Shown: piece after piece, positions 8,378 through 17,234 of the stretch
Layout of the letters: every line of letters starts with the position of its first letter
Numbering within the stretch: the stretch's first letter is position 1
NCBI RefSeq assembly: GCF_025755255.1
Contig: NZ_JALIEB010000007.1
Location: 62,001-126,000, forward strand
Direction: 5' to 3'
Source of the DNA: Roseobacter sinensis
GTDB lineage: Bacteria; Pseudomonadota; Alphaproteobacteria; Rhodobacterales; Rhodobacteraceae
Length of the DNA: 64,000 nucleotides
The notes under the pieces: model-generated
Seen by the model: the letters and a program-made list of their open reading frames with translations, nothing else
The model's database searches: none
What the model was told of the DNA's origin: nothing
Program-made: the position numbers and the translations under genes

Positions 8378-10963
8378 ATGGCGTCATTTTCCCGGCACGA
8401 TGCGAGTTCTGGCCTTTCGGCGGTGCGTTGGCCGTTGCGCCTGACGTGGCTGGGGATGCTCGCTGAGCGGCTCGTTCAAAGTCTTTGGCCGCTTATTACG
8501 GTGTGTCTGCTCGTTCTTGCAGCACTCATGCTTGGGCTCCAGGATACGATCTCGGTCGAGTTTGTCTGGGCTGTCACGGTTGCGTTCGGGCTTGGGCTGA
8601 TCGGCACGTTCGTCTACGCGATCCGGCGCTTCCGGTTGCCGACTCATGCGGAAGCGCTGGCGCGTCTCGACGCGAGCTTGCCCGGACGGCCGTTGCAGGC
8701 TCTGCTCGATGAGCAGACCATCGGCGCCGACGATGCAGCGTCCACCGCCGTGTGGCGTGCTCACCAGGCGCGCATGGCCGAACGGGCCGCGGAAGCAGAG
8801 GCCGTCCCGGCCGACCTGCGCGTGTCCTCGCGCGATCCTTATGCGCTGCGCTACATCGCCGCGCTGGCGTTTGGTATCGCACTTCTCTTCGGCTCGGTCT
8901 GGCGCGTCGGCTCAGTTGCAGACATGGCCCCCGGCGGGGCCGGGCTTGCCGCTGGGCCCGTCTGGGAAGGCTGGGCGGAAAGCCCCCGATACACAGGCCG
9001 CCCGACGATCTACCTGAACGACATTCCCGAAGGCACGTTGCGGGTGCCGGTGGGCAGCCTGATCACTCTGCGTCTCTACGGAGAGATTGGCGCCCTGACG
9101 CTGTCCGAGACGGTCTCCGGGCGCACGGATGTGCCGCCCGCCTCGGACCCGGCACAGGATTTCACTGTGGTGCAGGATGGAACGGTGTCGATCAGCGGGC
9201 CGGGCGGGCGCAGCTGGGATATCGAAGTGATCGCGGACGCGCCGCCCCAGATTGCCGTGCTCGATGACCCGTCGGCCTCGGCTTTCGGCGAGATGACACT
9301 GCCGTTCGAGGCGAGCGACGACTACGGGGTCGAAGCCGGCGAAGCGCGCTTTGTGCTCGATCTGGCCTCCGTGACCCGCGCGCATGGTCTGACAATCGCC
9401 CCCGAGACGCGACCCGATCTCGTCGTGCCGCTGCCGACCCCCATCGCCGGGAACCGCCGCGCCTTCGAGGAGAACCTGATCGAAGACTTCTCCGAGCATC
9501 CCTGGGCCAATTTGCCCGTTCTGGTGCGGCTCTCCGCGCTCGATGGTGCGGAACAGGAGTTCGAAACCGACCCGCGCGCGATGGTTCTTCCGGGACGCCG
9601 GTTCTTCGACCCTGTCGCCGCCGCGGTGATCGAACAGCGGCGGGATCTGCTCTGGTCGCGGGCCAACAGCGACCGGATCAGCCAGATTTTGCGCGCCACG
9701 GCGTACCTGCCGGAGGAGCTCTTCCGCAAGGAGGTCGATGCGCTTCGGATGCGCAAGGTGATCCGGCAGCTTGAGACCTTCGCCAAATACGGGCTCAGCG
9801 ACGAGATGCAGGACGAGCTGGCCGAGGAGATGTGGGATCTCGCGATTATTCTCGAGGAAGGTGATCTGGCCGATGCGGCCGAGCGGTTGCGCCGGGCGCA
9901 GGAACGGCTGAACGAGGCGATTGAAAACGGTGCCTCCGACGAGGAGATCGCCGAGCTGATGCGCGAGCTGCGGCGCGCCACGGAAGACTACCTGCAACAG
10001 ATGATGCGTCAGGCGGAACGCCAGCGCCAGGACAGCGACGAGAACAACCTCGGCGCGCCGAACCAGGATTCCATGACGATGACGCAGGATGACCTGCAAC
10101 GCATGATGGACCGGATTCAGGAGCTGATGGAGCAGGGGCGCATGGCCGAAGCGCAGCAGGCGCTTCAGGAACTTCAGGAGCTGATGGAAAACATGCAGAT
10201 GGCCCAGGGCCAGCAAGGCCAGGGCGGGCAAAGCCCAGGCGAGCAGGCGATGGAAGGTCTGTCCGAAACGCTGCGCGAACAGCAGGGTCTTTCTGATCAG
10301 GCGTTCCGCGATTTGCAGGAACAGTTCAACCCCGGCGCGCAAGCGGGCGAAAGCCAGGACAATGAGGGCCGCAACGGAGGTCAGGGCCGGGGTGAAAACC
10401 ATGAGGGCCAGGGCGGCGGGCCGGGCGAGCAGCAGGGTGACGGTTCCGCAGGGGATCCGCGGCCAGGTGACGACTCGATTGCCGACCGGCAGCGCGCCCT
10501 GCGCGAAGAGCTGCGCCGACAACAGGGCAACTTGCCGGGAGCCGGCACGCCCGAGGGAGATGCCGCGCGCGACGCGCTGGACCGTGCAGGCCGTGCGATG
10601 GACGGCGCCGAAGAGGCTCTGCGCAACGACGATCTGGCGGGCGCGATCGACGAGCAGGGTCAAGCCATGGAAGCGCTGCGCGAGGGAATGCGGGCGCTTG
10701 GCGAGATGATGGCGCAACAACAGCAGAACCAGCAGCCCGGGCAGGGCTCTCAGCCAGCAGATCGCCAGGCCGAAAACCGCGATCCGCTTGGCCGCGAATC
10801 CGGGAATTCCGGCGCGGATGGCGATACCGGGCCACTGGCGTTGAACGACGACGCTTATGGGCGCGCGCGCGAGCTGCTCGATGAAATCCGGCGGCGGTCT
10901 GGTGAAACAGCTCGACCCGAGGAAGAGCGGAATTACCTCAAGCGGCTGCTGGACCGGTTCTGA
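8378..10963 (+). CDS. TIGR02302 / DUF4175 family large membrane protein
   Basis: 861 aa. N-terminal hydrophobic helices at about 28-50 and 55-78 and another near 155-175, then a periplasm-facing beta-rich part (about 190-420). A long helical region (about 430-640) follows, with a Gln/Met/Glu-rich stretch (QQ, MAQ and GQGGQ runs) from about 560 and a final charged domain. This matches the alphaproteobacterial TIGR02302 family, whose role is not established. Its position directly after lysA is typical of that family. The Gln-rich segment is low-complexity and its alignment would be unreliable. It converges with the zinc-ribbon gene, only 6 bp apart. Confidence 0.85.
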   Translation: MASFSRHDASSGLSAVRWPLRLTWLGMLAERLVQSLWPLITVCLLVLAALMLGLQDTISVEFVWAVTVAFGLGLIGTFVYAIRRFRLPTHAEALARLDASLPGRPLQALLDEQTIGADDAASTAVWRAHQARMAERAAEAEAVPADLRVSSRDPYALRYIAALAFGIALLFGSVWRVGSVADMAPGGAGLAAGPVWEGWAESPRYTGRPTIYLNDIPEGTLRVPVGSLITLRLYGEIGALTLSETVSGRTDVPPASDPAQDFTVVQDGTVSISGPGGRSWDIEVIADAPPQIAVLDDPSASAFGEMTLPFEASDDYGVEAGEARFVLDLASVTRAHGLTIAPETRPDLVVPLPTPIAGNRRAFEENLIEDFSEHPWANLPVLVRLSALDGAEQEFETDPRAMVLPGRRFFDPVAAAVIEQRRDLLWSRANSDRISQILRATAYLPEELFRKEVDALRMRKVIRQLETFAKYGLSDEMQDELAEEMWDLAIILEEGDLADAAERLRRAQERLNEAIENGASDEEIAELMRELRRATEDYLQQMMRQAERQRQDSDENNLGAPNQDSMTMTQDDLQRMMDRIQELMEQGRMAEAQQALQELQELMENMQMAQGQQGQGGQSPGEQAMEGLSETLREQQGLSDQAFRDLQEQFNPGAQAGESQDNEGRNGGQGRGENHEGQGGGPGEQQGDGSAGDPRPGDDSIADRQRALREELRRQQGNLPGAGTPEGDAARDALDRAGRAMDGAEEALRNDDLAGAIDEQGQAMEALREGMRALGEMMAQQQQNQQPGQGSQPADRQAENRDPLGRESGNSGADGDTGPLALNDDAYGRARELLDEIRRRSGETARPEEERNYLKRLLDRF

Positions 10964-10969
10964 TCGGTC

Positions 10970-11854
10970 CTACTGCCCGCCCGAGGTCGTCGTGGCATCG
11001 AGCCAGACCAAAACATCCTTGACCTGTCCGTCGAGCCACACGCGCCATCCGTCGACCAGCCCCACATAGGCGCTCAACCAGGGATCAGCCTGCGGCAGTG
11101 TCTCTGCCACTTGCGGGGCAAAGACGTAGACGAGGGCCAGGATCGCCACCAGCAGAAGCGTTGTGACGAAACCGCGCCCGAAACTCCGCCGCTCGCGCGT
11201 TTCGATCTGTGCCGTCTGACCGGGGTCATCCGCGGCTGATCGGTCGTTGTTCGATCTCAAGGTCGAATTGATCTCCTGGATATCGGGAAGCATGTCGCCG
11301 CTTGCGCCGGAGACGGCCGTCGCCTCCGCCACCGGCAGAGCGGCCTTTTCCCCACGCGCCTTCGCCTTGCGATCAAGCGTTTCGCGCGCGCGTCTGCGCG
11401 TCTCATCGTTGCCGCTGTTCTCGTCCAGGCCGAGGTCGGGCTGACTTTCGACGCTGCCTGCGATCTCGTTCTGCCGGGCCTTCTTCTCCAGCTCGGCCTC
11501 TTCGCGCAGCACGTCCACAACCGCGGGGTCAAGCTCGCGACGGGGCGCGGCCTCAACCTCCGCGTCGGTGTCGGTGTCTTCCGTGTCATCGTCCGGCTCG
11601 GGGGCGCCGTCATCTTCAGGCGCCGCAGCGGTTTCGCCCTCGACCTCCTCCGTATCCGCCGGCCCTTCTTCAGCGGCCTTGACCGTCTCGCTGCCCTGTT
11701 CCACCGCCTCCGATGGCTCTGACTGCTGTGTGTCGGGGTGCACCTGGAACCAGGTCTGTCCACAGTTCGAACACTGCACATCTCGCCCTTCGGGCGGCAT
11801 CACGTCATCGGGCACTTCGTATTGCGCGTCACAATTCGGACAGATCAAGCGCAT
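10970..11854 (-). CDS. Zinc-ribbon (MJ0042-type) single-pass membrane protein
   Basis: 294 aa with the ATG at 11854, chosen because the zinc-ribbon begins at residue 2; upstream in-frame codons carry no family sequence. Cys 5, 8, 28 and 31 form the MJ0042/zinc_ribbon_5 motif common at the N terminus of alphaproteobacterial proteins. The middle (about 40-215) is acidic Glu/Asp/Ala-rich and low-complexity, and a single membrane helix lies near 230-250 followed by about 40 residues. Divergent from ftsE, with 160 bp between the starts. Function is unknown; the genomic link with ftsEX is, as far as I recall, conserved in the group. Confidence 0.8.
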   Translation of the reverse strand: MRLICPNCDAQYEVPDDVMPPEGRDVQCSNCGQTWFQVHPDTQQSEPSEAVEQGSETVKAAEEGPADTEEVEGETAAAPEDDGAPEPDDDTEDTDTDAEVEAAPRRELDPAVVDVLREEAELEKKARQNEIAGSVESQPDLGLDENSGNDETRRRARETLDRKAKARGEKAALPVAEATAVSGASGDMLPDIQEINSTLRSNNDRSAADDPGQTAQIETRERRSFGRGFVTTLLLVAILALVYVFAPQVAETLPQADPWLSAYVGLVDGWRVWLDGQVKDVLVWLDATTTSGGQ

Positions 11855-12014
11855 GTCAGGTCCTGCTTCATAGCTACCCCAGATTATCGTTTTCCCGCAC
11901 CATATTGGCATCATGGTCGTGCGAAAAGCGTTAACTGCGGTCAGCGCCGGCACGTGATGGATTGAAACCGGGCTGGCGTTCAGGCAAAAAAGCGCAACAA
12001 AAAAGGGGGGCTGT

Positions 12015-12692
12015 GTGATCGAGCTGGAAAATGTCGCCTACAGCTACGGCGGCGGAGCATTGCTATCGGAGATTTCGCTCCAGCTGGCGCCCGGTTCGTT
12101 CTACTTTCTGACGGGCCCCTCCGGCGCGGGCAAAACCACCCTTCTGAAGCTCTGCTATGGCGCCCTGCAACCGACGTCCGGTGCTGTCACGCTCTTTGGT
12201 GACGACGTTTCGCGGCTGCAGCGGGATGGCATCGCGGCCTTGCGTCGCCGGATGGGCGTTGTGCATCAGGATTGCAGCTTTCTCGACCACCTGACCGTCA
12301 CCGAGAACATTGCGCTGCCGCTGCGGGTCTCGGGGCGGCAGACAAAGGCCGCGCAGGAGGATCTGACGGAACTGATGGCTTGGGTCGGGCTGACCCATCG
12401 GGCCGAGGCCATGCCCCCGGAGCTGTCGGGCGGAGAACGTCAGCGCGCAGCGCTCGCGCGCGCTGTCATCATGTCGCCGGACGTGGTCCTGGCCGATGAA
12501 CCGACCGGGAACGTCGATTGGGAGATGTCGCAACGATTGCTGCGCTTGCTGGTCGAGTTGAACAAGATGGGCAAGACCGTGCTGATTGCGACCCATGATC
12601 TCAGCCTGATCCGCGCCGCGAAGAGCCAGGTGCAGGCGCGTGTGCTTCGGATCGCCAACCGGCAGGTGCAATTGGCCGGAGCGGATCTGTGA
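12015..12692 (+). CDS. ftsE: Cell-division ATP-binding protein FtsE
   Basis: ABC ATPase of the FtsEX complex, which sits at the division septum and activates peptidoglycan hydrolases through periplasmic partners. 225 aa from a GTG, with a purine-rich ribosome site (AAAAGGGGGG) 4 bp upstream. Walker A GPSGAGKTT near residue 36, Q-loop in VVHQDCSF, ABC signature LSGGERQR, Walker B VVLADEPTGN and the switch His in ATHDL are all intact. Its stop overlaps the ftsX GTG by 4 bp, so the two are co-translated. Confidence 0.95.
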   Translation: MIELENVAYSYGGGALLSEISLQLAPGSFYFLTGPSGAGKTTLLKLCYGALQPTSGAVTLFGDDVSRLQRDGIAALRRRMGVVHQDCSFLDHLTVTENIALPLRVSGRQTKAAQEDLTELMAWVGLTHRAEAMPPELSGGERQRAALARAVIMSPDVVLADEPTGNVDWEMSQRLLRLLVELNKMGKTVLIATHDLSLIRAAKSQVQARVLRIANRQVQLAGADL

Positions 12693-13594
12693 AGATGCGG
12701 CTGGTTGATGTCAAACGACTGGTCTTCGGCGACCGGCAAGCCGACAAGGTCGTCCCGCCGTCGGGGTTCACCGCGCAGCTCACGGTGTTTGCGGCTGGCG
12801 CGATGGCTTTCCTTGCGGTCTTTGCCCTGGCTCTGTCTTTGGCGTCCGGACGTCTCGCGGCGCGCTGGGGGGATGAGCTGGCGCAATCCTCGACGATTCG
12901 CATCGTCGCTCCGATGGATCAGCGCGCGGCGCAGACGGAAGCGGCGCTTGGGATCCTGGAGACCACCGCGGGCGTTGCCTTCGCGCGCGCCCTTGGAGAG
13001 GACGAGCAGCAGGCACTCCTAGCCCCCTGGTTCGGCACGGAGCTCGATTTGCGGGCGTTGCCCGTCCCGCAGCTCATTGAAATCATAGAGGAAGACAGCG
13101 GCTTTGATGCGGCTGGCTTGCGGTTGCGCCTGGCGGCGGAAGTGCCCGGAGCGATCCTTGACGATCACAGCCAGTGGCGCGCGCCACTTGTCGATGCCGC
13201 CAACCGCTTGCGCCTTCTGGGCTGGATTTCGGCCGGGCTGCTGGGGGCGAGCGTCGCTGCGATGGTGACGCTGGCTGCGCATGCCGCGCTGGCCGCAAAT
13301 GCGCAGGTGATCGCGGTGCTGCGGCTGGTGGGCGCGACCGATCGCTACATCGCGCAGGCCTTCATCCGGCGCTTCACCTTGCGCGCCTTTGGCGGTGCCA
13401 TGGTCGGCGCGGTTGTCGCCATGGCGATGGTGGCGCTCCTACCGGATGCCTCGGAGCGTGCGGGGTTCCTGACGGGGCTGAGCTTTCAGGGCTGGCACTG
13501 GTTCCTGCCGTTCCTGATCCCGCTCCTCTCGGCGGTCGTCGCTTTTCTGGCAACCAGCGCCGCGGCGAACCGCACTTTGAAGAGGCTGGCCTGA
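12689..13594 (+). CDS. ftsX: Cell-division permease-like protein FtsX
   Basis: 301 aa, membrane partner of FtsE. One N-terminal membrane helix (about 32-52), a periplasmic loop of about 120 residues that would contact hydrolase activators, then three helices in the C-terminal FtsX domain (about 172-200, 228-252 and 270-292). The RLVGATDRYIAQAF stretch between them is the typical cytosolic coupling region. Start is GTG at 12689 overlapping ftsE; the stop overlaps the ATG of plsC (TGATG), so ftsE, ftsX and plsC form one tight operon. Confidence 0.93.
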   Translation: MKMRLVDVKRLVFGDRQADKVVPPSGFTAQLTVFAAGAMAFLAVFALALSLASGRLAARWGDELAQSSTIRIVAPMDQRAAQTEAALGILETTAGVAFARALGEDEQQALLAPWFGTELDLRALPVPQLIEIIEEDSGFDAAGLRLRLAAEVPGAILDDHSQWRAPLVDAANRLRLLGWISAGLLGASVAAMVTLAAHAALAANAQVIAVLRLVGATDRYIAQAFIRRFTLRAFGGAMVGAVVAMAMVALLPDASERAGFLTGLSFQGWHWFLPFLIPLLSAVVAFLATSAAANRTLKRLA

Positions 13595-14334
13595 TGATCC
13601 AACACATCCGCTCGGTGCTGTTCATCTCGCAGATGTATGTGGCGATGCCGATCTTCGGCCTTGTCTTTGCGCCCTGGGCGCTCTTCAGCCGACGCGGTGC
13701 CTTTGCCGCCTGCAAATCCTATTCGCGCTACGTCTTCTGGACGGCGGGCTGGATGGTCGGGATGCGCTGCGAGGTGCGCGGCACCGTACCCCAGGATGAG
13801 GTCTTGATCGCCGCCAAGCACCAGTCTTTCCTCGACATCATGATGATCTTCACTGCGCTCCCGGCAGCGAAGTTCATCATGAAGAAGGAGATCCTGATGA
13901 CGCCGATCATCGGGCAATACGCGCGCAAGCTCGGATGTGTCCCCGTCGACCGCGGCAAACGTGGTGCGGCAATCGAAAAGATGGTGGCCGACGTCAAGGC
14001 TGGCGGCGCCGCGCCTGGACAGCTTATCATCTACTCGCAAGGGACGCGGGTGGCTCCCGGGGCCAAGCTGCCTTACAAGATCGGAACCGGTATTCTCTAT
14101 GAACAGCTCGGCCAGCCCTGCGTGCCCGTCGCAACAAACGTCGGCGTGCTCTGGCCGAAGCGCGGGCTCTTGCGCAAACCGGGTGTTGCCGTGGTTGAGT
14201 TTCTGCCACCGATCGAGCCGGGCGTGCCGCGCGAGAGGTTCATGGTTCATTTGGAAACTGTGGTGGAAGAGACATCGGATGCCTTGATGGCGGAAGCGGG
14301 GTTTCAGTATGACGGTCAAAGCACAGCCGATTGA
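13594..14334 (+). CDS. plsC: 1-acyl-sn-glycerol-3-phosphate acyltransferase (PlsC family)
   Basis: Acylates lysophosphatidic acid to phosphatidic acid at the inner membrane. 246 aa from the ATG at 13594, which overlaps the ftsX stop; the open frame extends further upstream only antisense to family sequence. The N-terminal helix (about 5-28) anchors it. Block I is KHQSFLD (the HX4D catalytic pair, normally written NHXXXXD), and the substrate block CVPVDRGKRG is present. Block III reads YSQGTR where the family consensus is FPEGTR, so the usual Glu is Gln here. I believe similar Gln forms occur in relatives, so this need not be inactivating. Confidence 0.9.
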   Translation: MIQHIRSVLFISQMYVAMPIFGLVFAPWALFSRRGAFAACKSYSRYVFWTAGWMVGMRCEVRGTVPQDEVLIAAKHQSFLDIMMIFTALPAAKFIMKKEILMTPIIGQYARKLGCVPVDRGKRGAAIEKMVADVKAGGAAPGQLIIYSQGTRVAPGAKLPYKIGTGILYEQLGQPCVPVATNVGVLWPKRGLLRKPGVAVVEFLPPIEPGVPRERFMVHLETVVEETSDALMAEAGFQYDGQSTAD

Positions 14335-14926
14335 GAGTCTAAAGGCGCTGCTGGCGCTCTATGGCACGCCGGGCGCGCCGTCGTTGCGGAAGGTCGCGCA
14401 GCGCCTCACACCCTTGTACCGGAAATGGATCATGGCCTCGCGGTTCTGCGTGCTGAGCACCGTGGGTGCCGAAGGCACGGACGCCAGCCCCCGTGGCGAA
14501 GACGGGCCGGTCGTTATTGAGCTGGATCCCGGCACCCTCGCGATGCCCGACTGGCGCGGCAACAATCGGCTGGATTCCTTGCGCAATATCGTGACCGATG
14601 GGCGCGTTTCCCTGATGTTCGTCGTCCCCGGCAGCAACAATGTCGTGCGGTTGAACGGTCAGGCATGGCTGACTGCAGACCTCGAGCTCAGGCGCCGATT
14701 TGCAAAGGGCGAGCGGCTGCCCGCGACCGTGATCATCATCGAGATCGGTGAGATCTACACCCAATGCGCCCGCGCCATGATGCGGGCCGAGCTTTGGCGC
14801 GGGGTGGGGCGCGCCGCGGATGTTCCGACCGTCGGCCAAATCCTCGCAGAGGTCTCCGACGGCGAAGAAGGCGGAGCGCCTTATGATGCCGCCTGGAGCG
14901 CCCGCGCCGCCAAAACCATGTGGTGA
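14309..14926 (+). CDS. PPOX-class FMN-dependent flavoprotein (MSMEG_1061-like)
   Basis: 205 aa, pyridoxamine-5'-phosphate-oxidase-fold protein. The block CVLSTVGAEGTDASPRGE near residue 47, the DWRGNNRLDSLRNI stretch and the VRLNGQAWLT strand fit the split-barrel FMN or F420-type family often called MSMEG_1061. The substrate is unknown. The ATG at 14309 overlaps the plsC end by 26 bp in another frame, so it is probably co-transcribed with ftsEX-plsC. It converges with lpd across a small hairpin. Confidence 0.82.
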   Translation: MTVKAQPIESLKALLALYGTPGAPSLRKVAQRLTPLYRKWIMASRFCVLSTVGAEGTDASPRGEDGPVVIELDPGTLAMPDWRGNNRLDSLRNIVTDGRVSLMFVVPGSNNVVRLNGQAWLTADLELRRRFAKGERLPATVIIIEIGEIYTQCARAMMRAELWRGVGRAADVPTVGQILAEVSDGEEGGAPYDAAWSARAAKTMW

Positions 14927-14930
14927 ACCC

Positions 14931-14953
14931 GCGGTGGCCTGAAAGCCCACCGC
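14931..14953. terminator. Bidirectional hairpin between convergent genes
   Basis: An imperfect palindrome (outer stem GCGGTGG with CCACCGC) fills the 32-bp space between the PPOX gene and lpd. Its core (14933-14951) is identical to part of the long inverted repeat at 54566-54640, which also separates convergent genes. Confidence 0.6.
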
Positions 14954-14958
14954 GTCGA

Positions 14959-16347
14959 TCACATATGGATCGGCCCGTCTCCGCAGGCAAGCGCGGCCTC
15001 GCGCACCGCTTCGGAGTAGGTCGGGTGCGCATGGCAGGTCATGGCCAGGTCCTCGGCGGAGGCGCCAAACTCCATCGCCACACAGATCTCGTGGATCAGA
15101 TCGCCCGCGGCTGGGCCCATGATATGGGCGCCCAGAATGCGATCCGTTTCCTTGTCCGCGAGGATCTTCACGAAGCCGTCGGCGGCGAAGTTGGCTTTGG
15201 CGCGCCCGTTGCCCATGAAGCTGAACTTGCCAACCTTGTAGGGACGGCCCTGATCTTTCAGCATCTCTTCGGTGGCACCGACATTGGCGACTTCCGGATG
15301 GGTGTAGATCACGCCCGGGATCACCCCATAGTTCACGTGGCCGTGCTTACCCGCGACCTGCTCCGCCGCCGCCATGCCTTCGTCTTCGGCCTTGTGGGCG
15401 AGCATTGGTCCGTCGATCACATCGCCGATGGCATAGATCCCGGGCAGGTTGGTCTCCCATGTCCCGTTCACCGCGATCTGCCCACGCTCGGTCATCTTGA
15501 CGCCGAGCGCGTCGAGCCCCAGCCCCTCGGTGTAGGGCTTGCGCCCCGTCGCCACGAGAACGACATCGGCCTCCAGCACATGCGCGCTGTCGTCCTTGCG
15601 CAGCGTATAGTGCACTTTTGCCTTCGTCTTCGTGGCTTCAGTCTTCTGGACAGCGGCGCCCATGATGAACTCAAGCCCTTGCTTCTTCAGCGTTCTCTGG
15701 AAGGTCTTCTGGATCTCCGCATCCATGCCGGGGGTGATCACCTCCAGGTACTCCACCACGGTGACCTCCGAGCCGAGCCGTGCGTAAACCGAGCCCAGTT
15801 CCAGCCCGATCACACCTGCACCGATCACCACCAGTTTCTTCGGCACCTTGCCGAGCTCCAGCGCACCGGTGGAGGTGACGACCACCTTCTCGTCGACCTC
15901 GACGCCGGGCAGCGAGGCGGGCTCCGACCCCGAGGCGATGATGATATTCTTCGCCTCGTGCACCTCATCGCCCACCTTGACCTTGCCCGCCTCGGGGATC
16001 GATCCCCAGCCCTTGATCCAGTCCACCTTGTTCTTCTTGAACAGGAATTCGATGCCGCTGGTGTTCTGACCGATGGTCTTTTCCTTGTAGGCCAGCATCT
16101 GTTTCCAATCGACCGAGGGGCTTTTGCCCTTCAGACCCATCTCGGCGAAGTTGTGTTCGGCCTCATGCAGCATATGGCTCGCATGCAGCAAGGCTTTCGA
16201 CGGGATACAGCCGACGTTCAGGCAGGTTCCGCCCAGGGTTTCCCGGCCCTCGACGCAGGCCACCTTCAGCCCCAGCTGCGCGCAGCGGATCGCGCAGACA
16301 TAGCCGCCGGGGCCGGAGCCAATGATGATCACGTCGTAGTTTGCCAT
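14959..16347 (-). CDS. lpd: Dihydrolipoyl dehydrogenase (E3)
   Basis: FAD-dependent E3 component that reoxidises dihydrolipoamide with NAD+ in 2-oxoacid dehydrogenase complexes. 462 aa. N-terminal FAD site GSGPGGYV, redox disulfide Cys 42/Cys 47 in [12 protein letters not shown] site [12 protein letters not shown], and the C-terminal active-site His-Pro in HAHPTYSE (His 441). AAGGACCTGACCC before the ATG is a good ribosome site. It lies last in the suc cluster, so it most likely serves 2-oxoglutarate dehydrogenase, though E3 can be shared. Confidence 0.96.
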   Translation of the reverse strand: MANYDVIIIGSGPGGYVCAIRCAQLGLKVACVEGRETLGGTCLNVGCIPSKALLHASHMLHEAEHNFAEMGLKGKSPSVDWKQMLAYKEKTIGQNTSGIEFLFKKNKVDWIKGWGSIPEAGKVKVGDEVHEAKNIIIASGSEPASLPGVEVDEKVVVTSTGALELGKVPKKLVVIGAGVIGLELGSVYARLGSEVTVVEYLEVITPGMDAEIQKTFQRTLKKQGLEFIMGAAVQKTEATKTKAKVHYTLRKDDSAHVLEADVVLVATGRKPYTEGLGLDALGVKMTERGQIAVNGTWETNLPGIYAIGDVIDGPMLAHKAEDEGMAAAEQVAGKHGHVNYGVIPGVIYTHPEVANVGATEEMLKDQGRPYKVGKFSFMGNGRAKANFAADGFVKILADKETDRILGAHIMGPAAGDLIHEICVAMEFGASAEDLAMTCHAHPTYSEAVREAALACGDGPIHM

Positions 16348-16433
16348 GGGTCAGGTCCTTTGAGATTGGAAGATCGGTTGTGCCTGGGGTCGCCTGGCAG
16401 GCTGCTGGGTATGTCTCGCCATAGTTGCCCCGC

Positions 16434-16844
16434 TCAGACCAAAGCTGCAAGCAGCATCAGAAAGGTTGCGCCGAAGCCCACGAACCAGATGAGCGAGCGC
16501 CAGGGCACCCATCCAAAGGCGTAAGCCGGTACATAGAGCACACGCGCCGCCAGATAGACCCAGGCGCACGCGCGCGTCAGGGTGCTGGACTGATCGCCGA
16601 GGGTGACCACCAGCACGGCGATGGTGAAGAGGATCAGCGCCTCGAAGTGATTGCTGAGCGCCCGGTAGAGCCGCGCCGTTCGGGGCGAGAGCTTGTCGAC
16701 CAGATCACCGCCGAGCTTGTCGCGATCTCGCGGGCTCAGCGTTTCGCCGGGTGCCAGCTCGATGTTGGCGGGCACGGCCATCAGAACGAACTGGACCGCC
16801 TGCAAGAGCGCCGCGAGCGCCAGAACCGTGAGTTCGGTGGTCAC
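16434..16844 (-). CDS. MAPEG family membrane protein (copy 2)
   Basis: 136 aa with four predicted membrane helices. The MAPEG hallmark is visible: an Arg/Asn-rich loop (TARLYRALSNHFEALILF) leading into helix 2 and the final YVPAYAFGW stretch. Bacterial MAPEG proteins relate to microsomal glutathione transferases, but substrates are rarely known. It overlaps the upstream MAPEG gene by 4 bp and shares its layout, so the pair looks like a tandem duplication lying between sucB and lpd. Confidence 0.8.
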   Translation of the reverse strand: MTTELTVLALAALLQAVQFVLMAVPANIELAPGETLSPRDRDKLGGDLVDKLSPRTARLYRALSNHFEALILFTIAVLVVTLGDQSSTLTRACAWVYLAARVLYVPAYAFGWVPWRSLIWFVGFGATFLMLLAALV

Positions 16845-17224
16845 AGCGCCAGCAGGTAGAGCGTGACGGTCGCGACGATACCCACCGTCCAGGCGAGGCT
16901 GCGCAGACCGACGATCCCGAAGGCATAGGAGGGCAGGTAGACAATGCGCGCGATCAGGAAGGCCTGGGCGGCGAGCAGGGTTTCGTTGGTGCTGCTCTCG
17001 GTGACATGGATGAGCAGCACGGCAGGGGCAAAGAGCACCATGGCTGTGACTGAGTTGTTGAGTGCCCGCTCCAGCCGCCCGGCGATGCCGGAGACGGTGC
17101 GCCCCTCATCGCGGGAGCCCAGCAGGTAGCCCATTCCGAGCTGTGTGAGCCCGCCGGTCGCCTGCAGGATCAGGGTCAGGATGACCAGAAGGCCGTAGAG
17201 GGCGAGGATGGTGATTTCGGTCAT
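16841..17224 (-). CDS. MAPEG family membrane protein (copy 1)
   Basis: 127 aa, four helices, with the equivalent loop RLERALNNSVTAMVLFAPAV and a late YLPSYAFGI block. It is clearly related to the next gene (16434-16844) but well diverged, so the duplication is old. The start is 10 bp after the stop of the membrane protein at 17235-18005. Could be a heterodimer or hetero-trimer partner of its neighbour; that is inference from MAPEG trimers. Confidence 0.78.
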   Translation of the reverse strand: MTEITILALYGLLVILTLILQATGGLTQLGMGYLLGSRDEGRTVSGIAGRLERALNNSVTAMVLFAPAVLLIHVTESSTNETLLAAQAFLIARIVYLPSYAFGIVGLRSLAWTVGIVATVTLYLLAL

Positions 17225-17234
17225 GTCCGACTAC

